The notes beneath the pieces are model-generated. The model was not told the origin of the DNA and did no database searches. It saw only the letters and a list, made by a program, of their open reading frames with translations. The position numbers were made by a program, and so were the translations under genes. Of a stretch of DNA of 64,000 nucleotides, positions 8,389 to 18,540 are shown piece by piece (position 1 is the first letter of the stretch; every line of letters starts with the position of its first letter). The stretch is from Bacteroidota bacterium (GTDB taxonomy: Bacteria > Bacteroidota > Bacteroidia > B-17B0 > Aurantibacillaceae), in NCBI GenBank assembly GCA_013298715.1, contig JAAFIQ010000002.1, positions 363,677-427,676 of the forward strand. Reading direction: 5' to 3'.

Positions 8389-11300
8389 CTAAACCCCAAC
8401 TCCATGGCAGGCCTTGTATTTTTTACCACTGCCACAAGGACAAGGATCGTTACGACCAATTTTTTGTTCTACACGTATGGGTTGTGCTTTCGGTTTTTGT
8501 TGAGCGTTTTGTTCTTCTACAACATTTTCGTTGCGGCTTTCCACTAATTTTTCTTTTTTAGTTTGTGGTGCTTCTTGAGTAAACTTAGCTTGTTGTTGCT
8601 CAGGATTATTACCTGCAACGCTACCTTTCATTAAAAACGAAATAATTTCTTTATTCGTTTTAATAATCATTTCTTTAAATAAATTAAAACTTTCTAATTT
8701 ATAAATTACCAATGGGTCTTTTTGTTCTAACGATGCGTTTTGAACTGCTTGTTTTAAATCATCTAACTCGCGTAAATGCTCTTTCCAAGCATCATCAATC
8801 ATTGCTAATACAACAGTTTTTTCTATCACCAAAAATAATTCTTTACCCTTGCTATTGTAGGCCTTTTTTAAATCTGCTAAAACTACAATTCCTCTAATAC
8901 CATCGGTAAATGGTGTTTCAATATTTTTAAAACTATTATTTGGGTTTGTATACACATCACGAATGGTAGGGAAAACAATGGCACTTATTTGTTTAACTTT
9001 TTCGTTGTAGCGGGTTTGAACTGCTTCAAATAATTTTTGCGATAATGCATCTTCTTTGCCCGAGTTAAATTCTTGCTCTGTAAACGGACTTTCAATTCCG
9101 AATAAACGAATACATTCAAGTGCAAAATCATCGTGATTTTTAGAATCGTGAAATTCTTCAACCAAACTCACCGAAATTTCGTACATCATGTTGGCAATAT
9201 CAATACTAATTTTATCGCCATACAATGCATTGCGTCTGCGTTTGTAAATAACATCACGTTGCGCATTCATTACATCATCGTACTCAATTAAGCGTTTACG
9301 TGTACCAAAGTTATTTTCTTCAACTTTCTTTTGCGCACGTTCAATACTTTTGGTAATCATGCTGTGTTGAATAACTTCACCTTCTTTCAATCCCATTCTA
9401 TCCATTAAACCAGCAATACGCTCGCTACCGAATAAACGCATTAAGTTATCTTCTAAACTTACAAAGAATTGCGAACTTCCTGGATCTCCTTGACGACCAG
9501 CACGACCGCGCAACTGCCTATCTACACGGCGACTTTCGTGACGCTCTGTACCAATAATTGCTAAACCACCAACTTCTTTTACACCACTTCCTAATTTAAT
9601 ATCGGTACCACGACCAGCCATGTTTGTTGCAATGGTTACTGTACCTGCTTTTCCTGCTTCGGCAACAATATCGGCTTCTTTTGCGTGTAATTTCGCATTT
9701 AATACATTGTGTTTTATACCACGCAATTTTAGTGTGCGGCTTAATAATTCCGATATCTCAACTGTTGTAGTACCTATCAAAACAGGTCTTCCTTCTTTAA
9801 CTAATTTTTCAACCTCAGCAATTACAGCATTGTATTTTTCGCGGTTGGTTTTGTAAACATAATCTTGCTCATCTTTACGCGAAATAGCTCTGTTGGTAGG
9901 AATTTCAACAACCTCTAACTTATAAATGTCATAAAACTCTTGTGCTTCAGTAGTTGCAGTTCCCGTCATACCAGCCAACTTATTGTACATACGGAAATAA
10001 TTTTGTAAAGTAATTGTTGCGTAAGTTTGTGTAGCTGCTTCAATTTTTACATTTTCTTTTGCTTCAATTGCTTGGTGTAAACCATCGCTGTAGCGGCGGC
10101 CTTCCATAATACGCCCCGTTTGTTCATCTACAATTTTTACTTGCCCACCATCGATTACATACTCTTGATCTTTTTCAAAAACAGTGTATGCTTTTAATAA
10201 TTGTTGTACAGTGTGTATGCGTTCACTTTTAATGCTGAACTCGCGCATTACAACTTCTTTTGCAGCAGCTTTTTCTTCGGCGCTTACAATATTTTTTTCA
10301 ATTTCGGCAACTTCGTCTCCTACGTTAGGAATAACGAAGAACTTAGGGTCATCGCTACTTCCCGTTAAAAAGTCAATTCCTTTTTCAGTTAAATCTACTT
10401 GGTTATTTTTTTCTTCAACTGTAAAATAAAGTTCTACATCTATTTTATGCATTTCTTTATTTTGGTCTTGCATATAATAGTTTTCAGTTTTTTGTAATAA
10501 GGTTTTTGCACCTTGTTCGCTTAAAAACTTTTGTAAGGCTGATGATTTTGGTAAACCTCTGTAAGCACGTAATAAAGGGATTCCAGCTTCTTTTTCTTTA
10601 CCTTCGGCAAACAATTTTTTAGCTTCGGTAATACACGTTTGGATGTACATTTTTTGAGTGTTAACCAATTTTTCAATGCGTGGCTTATACTCCATAAATT
10701 CGTGTTTATCACCTTGTGGTGTTGGCCCGCTTATGATTAAAGGTGTACGTGCATCATCAATCAATACGCTATCCACCTCATCCACAATCGCAAAATTGTG
10801 TTTGCGTTGCACAAGCTCCTGTATATCGCGTGCCATGTTATCTCGCAAATAATCAAAACCAAATTCATTATTTGTTCCGTAAGTAATATCGCAATTATAA
10901 GCATCACGGCGATCTTGTGTGTTAGGCTCGTGTTTATCTATACAATCAACCGTTAAACCATGAAACATAAAAAGTGGAGCATTCCATTCACTATCACGTT
11001 TTGCAAGGTAGTTGTTTACTGTAACTAAGTGTACGCCTCTGCCTGACAAGGCATTTAAAAATACTGGAAGCGTTGATACTAAGGTTTTACCTTCACCAGT
11101 TGCCATTTCAGAAATTTTTCCTTGATGCAATACCATTCCGCCAATTAGCTGCACATCGTAATGCACCATATCCCATTTAATTTCATTGCCTGCCGCTAAC
11201 CACGTGTTTTTGTAGATGGCTTTACCATTTCTAACCTCAATATTGTTGTGATCATTTGAGAAACGTTTGTCTTGCTCGTTTGCAGTAACTTCAATTTCAG

Positions 11301-11676
11301 GATTGTCTTTAAAGCGGCGTGCAGTTTCTTTAAGAATAGCAAAGGCTTCGGGCAAAATTGTATTTAAAGTGGCTTCAATTGTTTTTATGATGTCTTTATC
11401 AATAACATCAATTTCTTTATACAACTCTTCTTTTTCGTTTACATCAATGGTTTCATCGTTTGCCATTTTTGCTTTAATGGCTTCAATTTTTGCTTTATCT
11501 TCAGCAATGGCATCTTGTATTTTTTGTTTTAGTGCCGCAGATTTTGCTCTTAATTCATCGGCAGAAACTGATTGTAAGCTTGAAAAAATTGAATTTATTT
11601 CGGCAACTCTGACTTGTAGGGATTGAATATCTTTGGCAGATTTTGTACCAAAAATTTTTTTTAGAAAATCGAACAT
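8389..11676 (-). CDS. secA: Preprotein translocase ATPase SecA
   Basis: This 1095-residue motor drives proteins through SecYEG. Walker A (MATGEGKTLVSTLPV) is near residue 190, the DEAD-like box VDEVDSVLIDDA near 300, and the second-half motifs VLIGTTTVEISELL and TNMAGRGTDIKLG near 630-700. The C-terminus ends in the zinc-binding SEC-C module IGRNDPCPCGSGKKYKACHG, which binds SecB or ribosomes in other bacteria. It is about 200 residues longer than the E. coli protein, as is usual in Bacteroidota. A near-consensus -7 box (TATATTTA) lies upstream. It exports, among others, the T9SS cargo encoded in this window. Confidence 0.97.
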   Translation of the reverse strand: MFDFLKKIFGTKSAKDIQSLQVRVAEINSIFSSLQSVSADELRAKSAALKQKIQDAIAEDKAKIEAIKAKMANDETIDVNEKEELYKEIDVIDKDIIKTIEATLNTILPEAFAILKETARRFKDNPEIEVTANEQDKRFSNDHNNIEVRNGKAIYKNTWLAAGNEIKWDMVHYDVQLIGGMVLHQGKISEMATGEGKTLVSTLPVFLNALSGRGVHLVTVNNYLAKRDSEWNAPLFMFHGLTVDCIDKHEPNTQDRRDAYNCDITYGTNNEFGFDYLRDNMARDIQELVQRKHNFAIVDEVDSVLIDDARTPLIISGPTPQGDKHEFMEYKPRIEKLVNTQKMYIQTCITEAKKLFAEGKEKEAGIPLLRAYRGLPKSSALQKFLSEQGAKTLLQKTENYYMQDQNKEMHKIDVELYFTVEEKNNQVDLTEKGIDFLTGSSDDPKFFVIPNVGDEVAEIEKNIVSAEEKAAAKEVVMREFSIKSERIHTVQQLLKAYTVFEKDQEYVIDGGQVKIVDEQTGRIMEGRRYSDGLHQAIEAKENVKIEAATQTYATITLQNYFRMYNKLAGMTGTATTEAQEFYDIYKLEVVEIPTNRAISRKDEQDYVYKTNREKYNAVIAEVEKLVKEGRPVLIGTTTVEISELLSRTLKLRGIKHNVLNAKLHAKEADIVAEAGKAGTVTIATNMAGRGTDIKLGSGVKEVGGLAIIGTERHESRRVDRQLRGRAGRQGDPGSSQFFVSLEDNLMRLFGSERIAGLMDRMGLKEGEVIQHSMITKSIERAQKKVEENNFGTRKRLIEYDDVMNAQRDVIYKRRRNALYGDKISIDIANMMYEISVSLVEEFHDSKNHDDFALECIRLFGIESPFTEQEFNSGKEDALSQKLFEAVQTRYNEKVKQISAIVFPTIRDVYTNPNNSFKNIETPFTDGIRGIVVLADLKKAYNSKGKELFLVIEKTVVLAMIDDAWKEHLRELDDLKQAVQNASLEQKDPLVIYKLESFNLFKEMIIKTNKEIISFLMKGSVAGNNPEQQQAKFTQEAPQTKKEKLVESRNENVVEEQNAQQKPKAQPIRVEQKIGRNDPCPCGSGKKYKACHGVGV

Positions 11677-11753
11677 TTAATTAAAATTTAAGCCTTAAAT
11701 ATAAGAAAAAAGTAGAGGCTACCTCTTTAATTTAACAGAGTTTTTATTAACCG

Positions 11754-12710
11754 TTATTGCGCTATCCATAAAAAAATGGGCATACCTAGTGTAATATTTA
11801 TGGGGAAAGTAATTGCGAGCGCCATTGGGATATAAATACCAGGATTTGCCTTTGGATTTGACATTTTCATGGCAGCAGGAACAGCAATATAAGAGGCACT
11901 TGCCGCTAGAACACCAAATATAAAACGGCTCGAAACGTCGTGTGTAACAAATTGACTTAGGTAGGTGAAAATAATGCCATTGAGTAAAGGCATTAGGGCG
12001 GCAAAAACAAGTGGCACCCAGCCTGCTTTAAATAAATCGTTCAGTTTTTTTCCGCTCGAAATGCCCATATCTAAAAGAAAAATGGCTAAAAATCCTTTAA
12101 AAATATCGTTTGTAAATGGTTTAATACCTTCGGCTTGTTTTGCATTTGCTAAAAATCCAATGATTAAACTCCCTAAAATTAGTATTACACTGCTATTAGT
12201 AAGCGAATGTTTGATAACAGATAAATTATTTATTTTAATTTTCTCTTCCTTGTTAAATTTTGAGAGAAGTATTAACCCTGCAATAATTGCTGGTGATTCC
12301 ATTAAAGCCATAATTGCAACCATGTGCCCTTGAAAAGCCATTTTTAATGAATCGAGGTAAGCAATAGCTGTTACAAAGGTTACGGCACTCACTGATCCAT
12401 AAGCTGCTGCAATTGCTGCAGAATCATAAACTGAGAGTTTACGCTTGAGAAGAAAAAAACTATAAATTGGGATAATAAACGAAATTACCAATCCAAAAAT
12501 CATACTAAACCCTACTTCTGAAGTGAATGCTTCATGAGACAGCTCTTGGCCGCCTTTAAAACCAATGGAGAAGAGTAAATATAATGAAATGAACTTTGAG
12601 GAATTGGGAGGAATTTCTAAATCACTTTTTAATCTTACAGCAACTATACCTAAAATAAAAAATAGAAATGCTGGATTTGTAATGTTTGATAGGAGGAGGT
12701 CTAAATTCAT
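11754..12710 (-). CDS. Sodium-dependent bicarbonate transporter family permease (SbtA/DUF897-like)
   Basis: This 318-residue polytopic membrane protein has about ten helices. FLFFILGIVAVRLKSDLEIP near the start and YLLFSIGFKGGQEL are hallmarks of the SbtA family, and the two halves look like an inverted duplication. Cyanobacterial members take up bicarbonate with sodium; the substrate in Bacteroidota is not established. A short AGAGG/CCTCT hairpin with a T-run lies just after the stop. It sits between secA and a serine hydrolase on the same strand without obvious functional link. Confidence 0.8.
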   Translation of the reverse strand: MNLDLLLSNITNPAFLFFILGIVAVRLKSDLEIPPNSSKFISLYLLFSIGFKGGQELSHEAFTSEVGFSMIFGLVISFIIPIYSFFLLKRKLSVYDSAAIAAAYGSVSAVTFVTAIAYLDSLKMAFQGHMVAIMALMESPAIIAGLILLSKFNKEEKIKINNLSVIKHSLTNSSVILILGSLIIGFLANAKQAEGIKPFTNDIFKGFLAIFLLDMGISSGKKLNDLFKAGWVPLVFAALMPLLNGIIFTYLSQFVTHDVSSRFIFGVLAASASYIAVPAAMKMSNPKANPGIYIPMALAITFPINITLGMPIFLWIAQ

Positions 12711-12731
12711 AAAGCCTAAACAAGCAACTGC

Positions 12732-13898
12732 TTATTTTGTTTTGTGATTTTTTAAGAAATAGTGAAATTGTTTTCCTAGTTCAGCAAGAAAGGGCAAGGC
12801 TATGGTTTTGTACTCGTATTTTCCATCGTTAATAATCTCATCTTCGTTTGCATAAATACTGGCCGTTAAAAAGTATTCTATGTTGTTTTTTTTGTCTTTT
12901 ATGTAAGCACAATCAACCATAAAGCCATAGCTTTGGCCAACAATATTTGTTATTGTGAGGCTAGAATCGGTTATTGGCTTTTTAGAATCGCCATAAAAAA
13001 AATATTTTTTATAACTATCGTAATAAGTTTTTTGGTTGTATTTTGGATAATTGCTCTGGCTTGGGTATAGAGTCATTTGTTGAATTAAAAAATTACGTTG
13101 CTCAGTTGTTAGATTTACTTTTTTGTTGGGGTTGTAAATCAACTCTATTAGTAATTGATGAATTTCGTTTAGTGGCAAGTGATTCATAAACGAAAAATCT
13201 TTAGGTTGGTTAATTAGTTTGTTTTTGCTATTATAATAAGCTTTCCCAACTTTTACAGATCCTAAAGGATGTGTATAAGTGGAATTACTTTTTTGGTTAG
13301 CTTGTGAAAAAATCAATTGATTTTGATTATTAAAAAATCTTACAGGATTGGTATTCAAATTATCTGAACCGCCACAACCGCCGTCGTATCTATTTATAAT
13401 ACGGGTGTTTGGCATTCCTAATTTTGGCAGTTCTTTGTGTAAATAATCTACTCCTAAAAATTCGTAAACACGGCCAAAGGCTTCGTTATCGCTTACAAGT
13501 AACATTTTTTTTATGTAATGTTCTATACTTGGTAATTTGTTTTGTGAAGTAGTATCTGATATGATTTTTTTATGACAAACTATAGCACTATCTGTAAACA
13601 TTACTGAATTAGTAGGAATTTTTAAGTCGTTTAATTTTTGTAATGCTAAAATACTTGTGGGCAGTTTAACCAAACTCGCGCAATATATGTACTGTGGATT
13701 TTGAGTTAAGGTGTAAGTAATAAATGTTCTTTCATTACCTTTTTTTATAATCTCAGTATATAATATTTGAAGTCTGTATTTTTGAGGACTAGCACTAACT
13801 TGCTTTAACAGTGGGTGTTTGTTAAGAATGCTATCAAAACTAAATTGAGCATTTATAGTGTGAATGCAAAAAATAATTATTAATAGCATATACCTCAC
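12732..13898 (-). CDS. Secreted class A beta-lactamase-fold serine hydrolase
   Basis: This 388-residue protein has a signal peptide (MRYMLLIIIFCIHTINAQ). CASLVKLPTSILALQ carries the SxxK catalytic motif, LVSDNEAFGRVYE the SDN motif, and HPLGSVKVGKAYY a probable substitute for the KTG triad. It may be a beta-lactamase, a penicillin-binding enzyme or a non-lactamase relative. The start is a GTG that keeps a positive residue in the signal peptide; an ATG three codons later (13889) is possible. It begins 2 nt after the stop of the upstream lipoprotein gene, which indicates an operon. Confidence 0.82.
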   Translation of the reverse strand: MRYMLLIIIFCIHTINAQFSFDSILNKHPLLKQVSASPQKYRLQILYTEIIKKGNERTFITYTLTQNPQYIYCASLVKLPTSILALQKLNDLKIPTNSVMFTDSAIVCHKKIISDTTSQNKLPSIEHYIKKMLLVSDNEAFGRVYEFLGVDYLHKELPKLGMPNTRIINRYDGGCGGSDNLNTNPVRFFNNQNQLIFSQANQKSNSTYTHPLGSVKVGKAYYNSKNKLINQPKDFSFMNHLPLNEIHQLLIELIYNPNKKVNLTTEQRNFLIQQMTLYPSQSNYPKYNQKTYYDSYKKYFFYGDSKKPITDSSLTITNIVGQSYGFMVDCAYIKDKKNNIEYFLTASIYANEDEIINDGKYEYKTIALPFLAELGKQFHYFLKNHKTK

Positions 13899-13900
13899 GT

Positions 13901-15103
13901 TTATTTTTTTGTGGCTATCATAAGATTGCTGTTTTTATCTCTAAAATTATAACCAATGCCAAAACCTGTTTTTTCCGCTTTTGCATTTTTCCAAACAGAA
14001 TCTAAATCTTTTTGATAGCATACACTAAACATTGGTATAGGCCGGGTATACGCCCCATAAAATTTAAAATTCCATTTTGATTCTTCAAAAAATTTGTAAG
14101 GAATGCCGCTATCATCTTGAATTACAGAACTTGCTCCATTAATAATTACATTACGAATGGTTGAAAAATTAGATTTATGTAATAAGTAAGAAGCACCTTT
14201 TAAATACGTATTAAAATTTTTAATGGAATTTAAATATGTTACAAAGCCTTTGTTTTTTGATAAGCCATCGTTGGCGGCATTTAAAGAATAATAGGTTACC
14301 GTTTTTAATTGTTTGTCAGAAGTAAGAAATTCTATTTTAATTCCTTTAGTTCTTAAGTTAGCTTTTTTAAGTTCGTTAAAAGAGGAGTAGGAGGTAGGAT
14401 TACCCAAACTATCTATTCCCACAGGTTTTGCTGATACGATACTATTTCCTGTTCTGTTTAAAAATAAAAATAGTAAATGAAGTGTGCCATCAACTTCTGT
14501 ATTTTTTAAATCCTTGCTCATGCTTTCGGTTCTGAAAAAACTGAATTTTAAAATTGCGTTTAATGAGGTATTAATTTTATTAAAATATTTTGATAAAGAA
14601 TCTTCTTCTGAATTTGTGAATTTTGGAAGTGTACCAACTGGCTCTAATCCTATCATAATATAGTTATCTGCCTGAGGAAAAAACGTGTGTGCGTATAAAA
14701 TATCTGGTCCAGAAAATGGGTAAAACAATGTTTTTTGTTGCAAAAGATCTTTCGCTAATTTTTCACTTTCAAACTGTTTTAATTGTTGAAGACGGGTTGT
14801 ATCAAAGCTTACCCAACGTTTATTAAATACTTGCGAAAAATTTTGGTAATCTTTATTTTCATTTAAGTAAGAAAATAAATTTCCTTCAGCAAAATTCCCG
14901 GCAATTATTTGTGCAATAGAATTAAGTGTATCATTAATAGTAACGTTTGATTCAACCTTAGTCTCGGTAATTTTTGTAGAATCAACTTTAGTTACGGGTT
15001 GTTTTTGCACTTGTTTATTTTTTGTTTCAGTATCGGAGGTTGAAACAGAGCCGTTGCAACCAAAAATAAAGAGTAAAGAAAAAATAGATAAAGTTTTTAG
15101 CAT
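13901..15103 (-). CDS. Lipoprotein of unknown function
   Basis: From the ATG at 15103 this is a 400-residue protein with a classical lipoprotein signal (MLKTLSIFSLLFIFGC). A TTG-initiated extension to 15142 would misplace the signal. The first mature residues are low-complexity and charged, then comes a body with FYPFSGPDILYAHTFFPQADNY and AVNAV-free beta-strand-rich segments. No family was recognised with certainty. The downstream serine hydrolase follows directly, and the NagZ-like fusion gene lies just beyond on the same strand, so an envelope or cell-wall role is plausible. Confidence 0.7.
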   Translation of the reverse strand: MLKTLSIFSLLFIFGCNGSVSTSDTETKNKQVQKQPVTKVDSTKITETKVESNVTINDTLNSIAQIIAGNFAEGNLFSYLNENKDYQNFSQVFNKRWVSFDTTRLQQLKQFESEKLAKDLLQQKTLFYPFSGPDILYAHTFFPQADNYIMIGLEPVGTLPKFTNSEEDSLSKYFNKINTSLNAILKFSFFRTESMSKDLKNTEVDGTLHLLFLFLNRTGNSIVSAKPVGIDSLGNPTSYSSFNELKKANLRTKGIKIEFLTSDKQLKTVTYYSLNAANDGLSKNKGFVTYLNSIKNFNTYLKGASYLLHKSNFSTIRNVIINGASSVIQDDSGIPYKFFEESKWNFKFYGAYTRPIPMFSVCYQKDLDSVWKNAKAEKTGFGIGYNFRDKNSNLMIATKK

Positions 15104-15213
15104 GTGCGAATTTACTAAAATTATAACAGCTAAAACTAGCAATTATTTGAATGGCTTGAATAACCTACTTTTTTAGCGCCTGGATTTAGGTTAATTATCA
15201 AACCCAACGGATT

Positions 15214-18123
15214 TCACTTAAACGCCTCATAAAATGCCCGGTGTATTTTGCCTCTTACACCTAATTTTGCTAATTTATTTGGTTCAACATCAGGGTAAAC
15301 GCGGTTACTTAAAAAAACGTAAACAAAATTATTTTTAGGATCAACCCAAGCAAACGTGCCTGTAAAACCGCTGTGGCCATAACTTTCAAGGCTGCATGCA
15401 CTTGTTACGGGGCTGTCTTTTTTTTCGTCGGGTTCGGGTTTTTCAAAACACAAGCCACGGCGGTTGTTGGGGCAAAAGTGGCAAGTGGTGTAATCTCTTA
15501 TTACAGCACTATCTATTAATTGTTTGCCGTTTATGGCTCCTTTGTTTAAATAAAATTGCATCAATTTTGCAACATCTAATGCGTTACCAAATAAACCGGC
15601 ATGTCCTGCAACACCACCTAATAAAGCAGCTCCAGGGTCGTGCACAAAGCCTTGTACAATTTGTTTTCTAAATTTAATATCGTTTTCGGTTGGGGCAATT
15701 TGTTGTACAGAGAAAAAATCTAATGGTTTGTAAGTTAAGCTTACGCCTATTTGAGCATATAAATCTTGAACAAATTCGTTTTGTTTTTTACCACTTTGCT
15801 TTTCTATAATTTGATTCAAAAAATAATAACCTAAATCGCTGTATAAGTATTTTCCTTTGTTTTCTAATTTAGAATTTATAATACGGGCATAAATTGTGTC
15901 AATCATACTTTGTTTTGAGTACATACGCTTAGCGACTCTTATTTTAAAATCGCCAAAGGGTTTTGTGCTGTAAAACCCAGGTTTCCATTCATCTTTTTTT
16001 GTTAATGTTCTTAGGTAAAATGGTATCCAAGCCTGTAAACCAGCTTGGTGTGTTAATACGTCTTCAATCAACACACTATCTTTATTAGTTCCTTTTAATT
16101 GTGGCAAATAATCGCCTAAATATTTTTTATAATCAAACTTTTTTTCAGTTTGTAATTTCATGAGCGCAAGTGCACTTGATGCAATTTTTGTTACACTTGC
16201 TAAGTCGTATAGAGTGGCATTATTAACTTCAGTAGATGTGGCATCATAAGTATATCTTCCAAATGCTTTTTGGTAAATAACTTCCCCATCTTTTATAGCA
16301 ACAATTTGGCAACCTGGGTAGGCTTTTTCTTCAATTCCATTTAAAGCAATACTATCAATACTTCTAAATCTGCTATTTTCTAATGCCGTTTTTTTTTTAA
16401 TTATTTTTTTTTGAAGTGTGGCGCTTAATTCAATACCAGTATTGTATTTAAAATGTGTGGTCGTAATTGGTAATTTTCCGTTCACGGCATTTGCTCCAAT
16501 AATTGCGTTGGCACTGCCTTTTAATAAGCTAGGCAAATACTCATAACCTAAAATAACCGCTTTGTAATTTGCAAACGAAGAAATTTTATTAATTAAGTAT
16601 GGATTAGTGTGCATTACCAAAACAGTAGGCTTTAGCTGAGCAATGCTATCAATTAATTTTAAAGTTTGCTCACCAACACCATAATTGTTTTCTGCTTTTA
16701 GTGTAGATTTATTAAGTTGAATAATTACTTTATCATTATTATTTATTTTTTCGAATAAAGCTGTAATATCTTTTTGTTTTGCATCGTGCGCCAATCCTAC
16801 ATGCTCCACTGCAAAATAATTTTTAATTGTTTTATATAAGGTATTTTGTTCCTCAACCCCAAAACTAACCTCAATAATTCTACTGCTATCTGTTAAGCTT
16901 AATGGTAAAAAATTAGTTTCATTTTTTAGTAATGTAATTGCTGCAGCCCCCAGCTTATCATTAATTTCATTACTTGTAGCACTATTTAAATCTTTATGTA
17001 AATTTCTTGTTACAACTTCTTGTTTTTTATTTAAGCCACACCAATATTTTACTTGCAATATTTTTTTAACACGTGCATTAATATCTTCTTTACTTATCTC
17101 GCCTTTTTCAATTGCTTTATTTATCTCATCAATTGCCTTAGGCACATCGCCACTAAAAAGTAAAATATCATTACCAGCCAAAAGTGCTTTTATATCTGCA
17201 ATTCCGGGAGGAAAATACTTTGCAACACCTTGCATATTTAATGCATCGGTAAAAATTAAACCATTAAAGCCTAATTTCTTTTTAAGTAAATCGTTTACAA
17301 TTTTTGGTGATAAAGTTGATGGAAAATTTTTAGTTGTATCCAAGGCAGGTATGTTTAGGTGCGCAACCATCATACTTCCTATGCCTTTTTCAATTAAATA
17401 TTTAAACGGGTATAATTCTAAACTATCCAATCGTTCAGCGCTATGATTTATTTGTGGTAATGTTTTGTGAGAATCGCTATCTGTATCGCCATGGCCAGGG
17501 AAGTGCTTACCAGTTGCCAAAACAAACTCATCTTGCATGCCTTTCATGTACATATAAGATTTTTCAGCAACCTTGTATTTATTCTCGCCAAAGCTGCGCA
17601 TCCCAATTACAGGGTTGAGCGGATTATTATTAATATCAGCATCTGGCGCAAAGTTTACGTGTAAGCCAATTCGCTTACATTCTTTAGCTATTTGCCTGCC
17701 CATTAAATAAATTAAGCTATCATTTTGTATGGCGCCAAGTGTCATTTGTTTAGGGTAGCGGGCTGTACTATCTAATCGCATGCTTAATCCCCATTCCCCA
17801 TCAATGCTAAATAAAAGAGGAGTTTTTGAAATACTTTGGTAATAGTTTGCTAATTTGCCTTGGCGGATTGGCCCACCTTGCATCCAAATCAATCCGCCAA
17901 TATTGTAATCGGTAATAAGTGCTTTAATTTCTTTTACATGTTTTAAATCTTTGTTGCTGTATGCCGCCACCATAAAGAGTTGAGCAATTCTTTGCTGCTG
18001 TGAGAGAGAATTAAAAACAGAATCAACCCATTTGTTTTGAACCTTGGTAAAATCAGGATCTTGAGGCACAACAACAAAAGCCATGCAAACCGCTGCAAAT
18101 AAAGGCAAAATCAATTTCTTCAT
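15214..18123 (-). CDS. Glycoside hydrolase family 3 (NagZ-like) fused to a class C beta-lactamase-fold serine hydrolase
   Basis: This 969-residue protein has a signal peptide followed by two enzyme units. The GH3 part (about 25-570) has KHFPGHGDTDSDSH, the His/Asp loop of bacterial N-acetylglucosaminidases, and GLIFTDALNMQGV with the nucleophile Asp. The second part (about 590-969) has LASVTKIASSALA (SxxK), YSDLGYYFL (Tyr motif) and YGHSGFTGT (in place of KTG). NagZ releases GlcNAc from anhydromuropeptides; the partner domain could cut the peptide or an ester. The signal peptide places it outside the cytoplasm, unlike classical NagZ. Such fusions are known in Bacteroidota. Confidence 0.88.
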   Translation of the reverse strand: MKKLILPLFAAVCMAFVVVPQDPDFTKVQNKWVDSVFNSLSQQQRIAQLFMVAAYSNKDLKHVKEIKALITDYNIGGLIWMQGGPIRQGKLANYYQSISKTPLLFSIDGEWGLSMRLDSTARYPKQMTLGAIQNDSLIYLMGRQIAKECKRIGLHVNFAPDADINNNPLNPVIGMRSFGENKYKVAEKSYMYMKGMQDEFVLATGKHFPGHGDTDSDSHKTLPQINHSAERLDSLELYPFKYLIEKGIGSMMVAHLNIPALDTTKNFPSTLSPKIVNDLLKKKLGFNGLIFTDALNMQGVAKYFPPGIADIKALLAGNDILLFSGDVPKAIDEINKAIEKGEISKEDINARVKKILQVKYWCGLNKKQEVVTRNLHKDLNSATSNEINDKLGAAAITLLKNETNFLPLSLTDSSRIIEVSFGVEEQNTLYKTIKNYFAVEHVGLAHDAKQKDITALFEKINNNDKVIIQLNKSTLKAENNYGVGEQTLKLIDSIAQLKPTVLVMHTNPYLINKISSFANYKAVILGYEYLPSLLKGSANAIIGANAVNGKLPITTTHFKYNTGIELSATLQKKIIKKKTALENSRFRSIDSIALNGIEEKAYPGCQIVAIKDGEVIYQKAFGRYTYDATSTEVNNATLYDLASVTKIASSALALMKLQTEKKFDYKKYLGDYLPQLKGTNKDSVLIEDVLTHQAGLQAWIPFYLRTLTKKDEWKPGFYSTKPFGDFKIRVAKRMYSKQSMIDTIYARIINSKLENKGKYLYSDLGYYFLNQIIEKQSGKKQNEFVQDLYAQIGVSLTYKPLDFFSVQQIAPTENDIKFRKQIVQGFVHDPGAALLGGVAGHAGLFGNALDVAKLMQFYLNKGAINGKQLIDSAVIRDYTTCHFCPNNRRGLCFEKPEPDEKKDSPVTSACSLESYGHSGFTGTFAWVDPKNNFVYVFLSNRVYPDVEPNKLAKLGVRGKIHRAFYEAFK

Positions 18124-18225
18124 TTTTTAAATTTAGGTTTAAAACACGTTTATTTTTTAACGGCAATTAATTGTTTTTAACAATGCAATTTTGATTCCTA
18201 TGCAGTGCGCTTCTTTTAAATTCAT

Positions 18226-18233
18226 TATATTTG
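18226..18233 (+). promoter_or_regulatory. -7 promoter box for clpS
   Basis: TATATTTG lies 13 nt before the clpS start, so the leader would be only about 5-8 nt. The AAGGAG directly abutting the ATG (18241-18246) is too close to be a normal Shine-Dalgarno. Confidence 0.6.
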
Positions 18234-18246
18234 CAACCCTAAGGAG

Positions 18247-18531
18247 ATGAGTTTTTCGCCAGAAATAATAGAAGATGAGGTAATTGAGTTGTTGCTCAAG
18301 GAGGAGGCTGTAAAAGCGCTTGTATTGTTTAACGACGATTTTAACACCTTTGATCATGTCATAACTTCTTTGGTCCAAGTATGCAACCACCAACTAATTC
18401 AAGCCGAACAGTGTGCACATATTGTACACAACAACGGTAAGTGTGTGGTAAAAAACGGTACTTATAAAAAATTAAAACCTATGTGCGAAGCTCTTTTAGA
18501 AAGGGGTTTGTCCGCTAAAATTTTAAATTAA
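18247..18531 (+). CDS. clpS: ATP-dependent Clp protease adaptor ClpS
   Basis: This 94-residue protein delivers N-degron substrates to ClpA/ClpC-type unfoldases. LVLFNDDFNTFDHVITSLVQ is the conserved core, where NDD and the following residues bind the N-terminal residue of substrates, and the HIVHNNGKCVVK turn matches the family. The disordered N-terminal tail is short. A reading frame on the opposite strand is a shadow. The M48 protease gene starts 9 nt downstream, so proteolysis functions are probably co-transcribed. Confidence 0.93.
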   Translation: MSFSPEIIEDEVIELLLKEEAVKALVLFNDDFNTFDHVITSLVQVCNHQLIQAEQCAHIVHNNGKCVVKNGTYKKLKPMCEALLERGLSAKILN

Positions 18532-18540
18532 CTATAAAGT

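Noticed and set aside
18157..18393. 78-residue minus-strand reading frame over clpS
   Set aside because: It overlaps clpS and its promoter on the opposite strand and has no recognisable motif.
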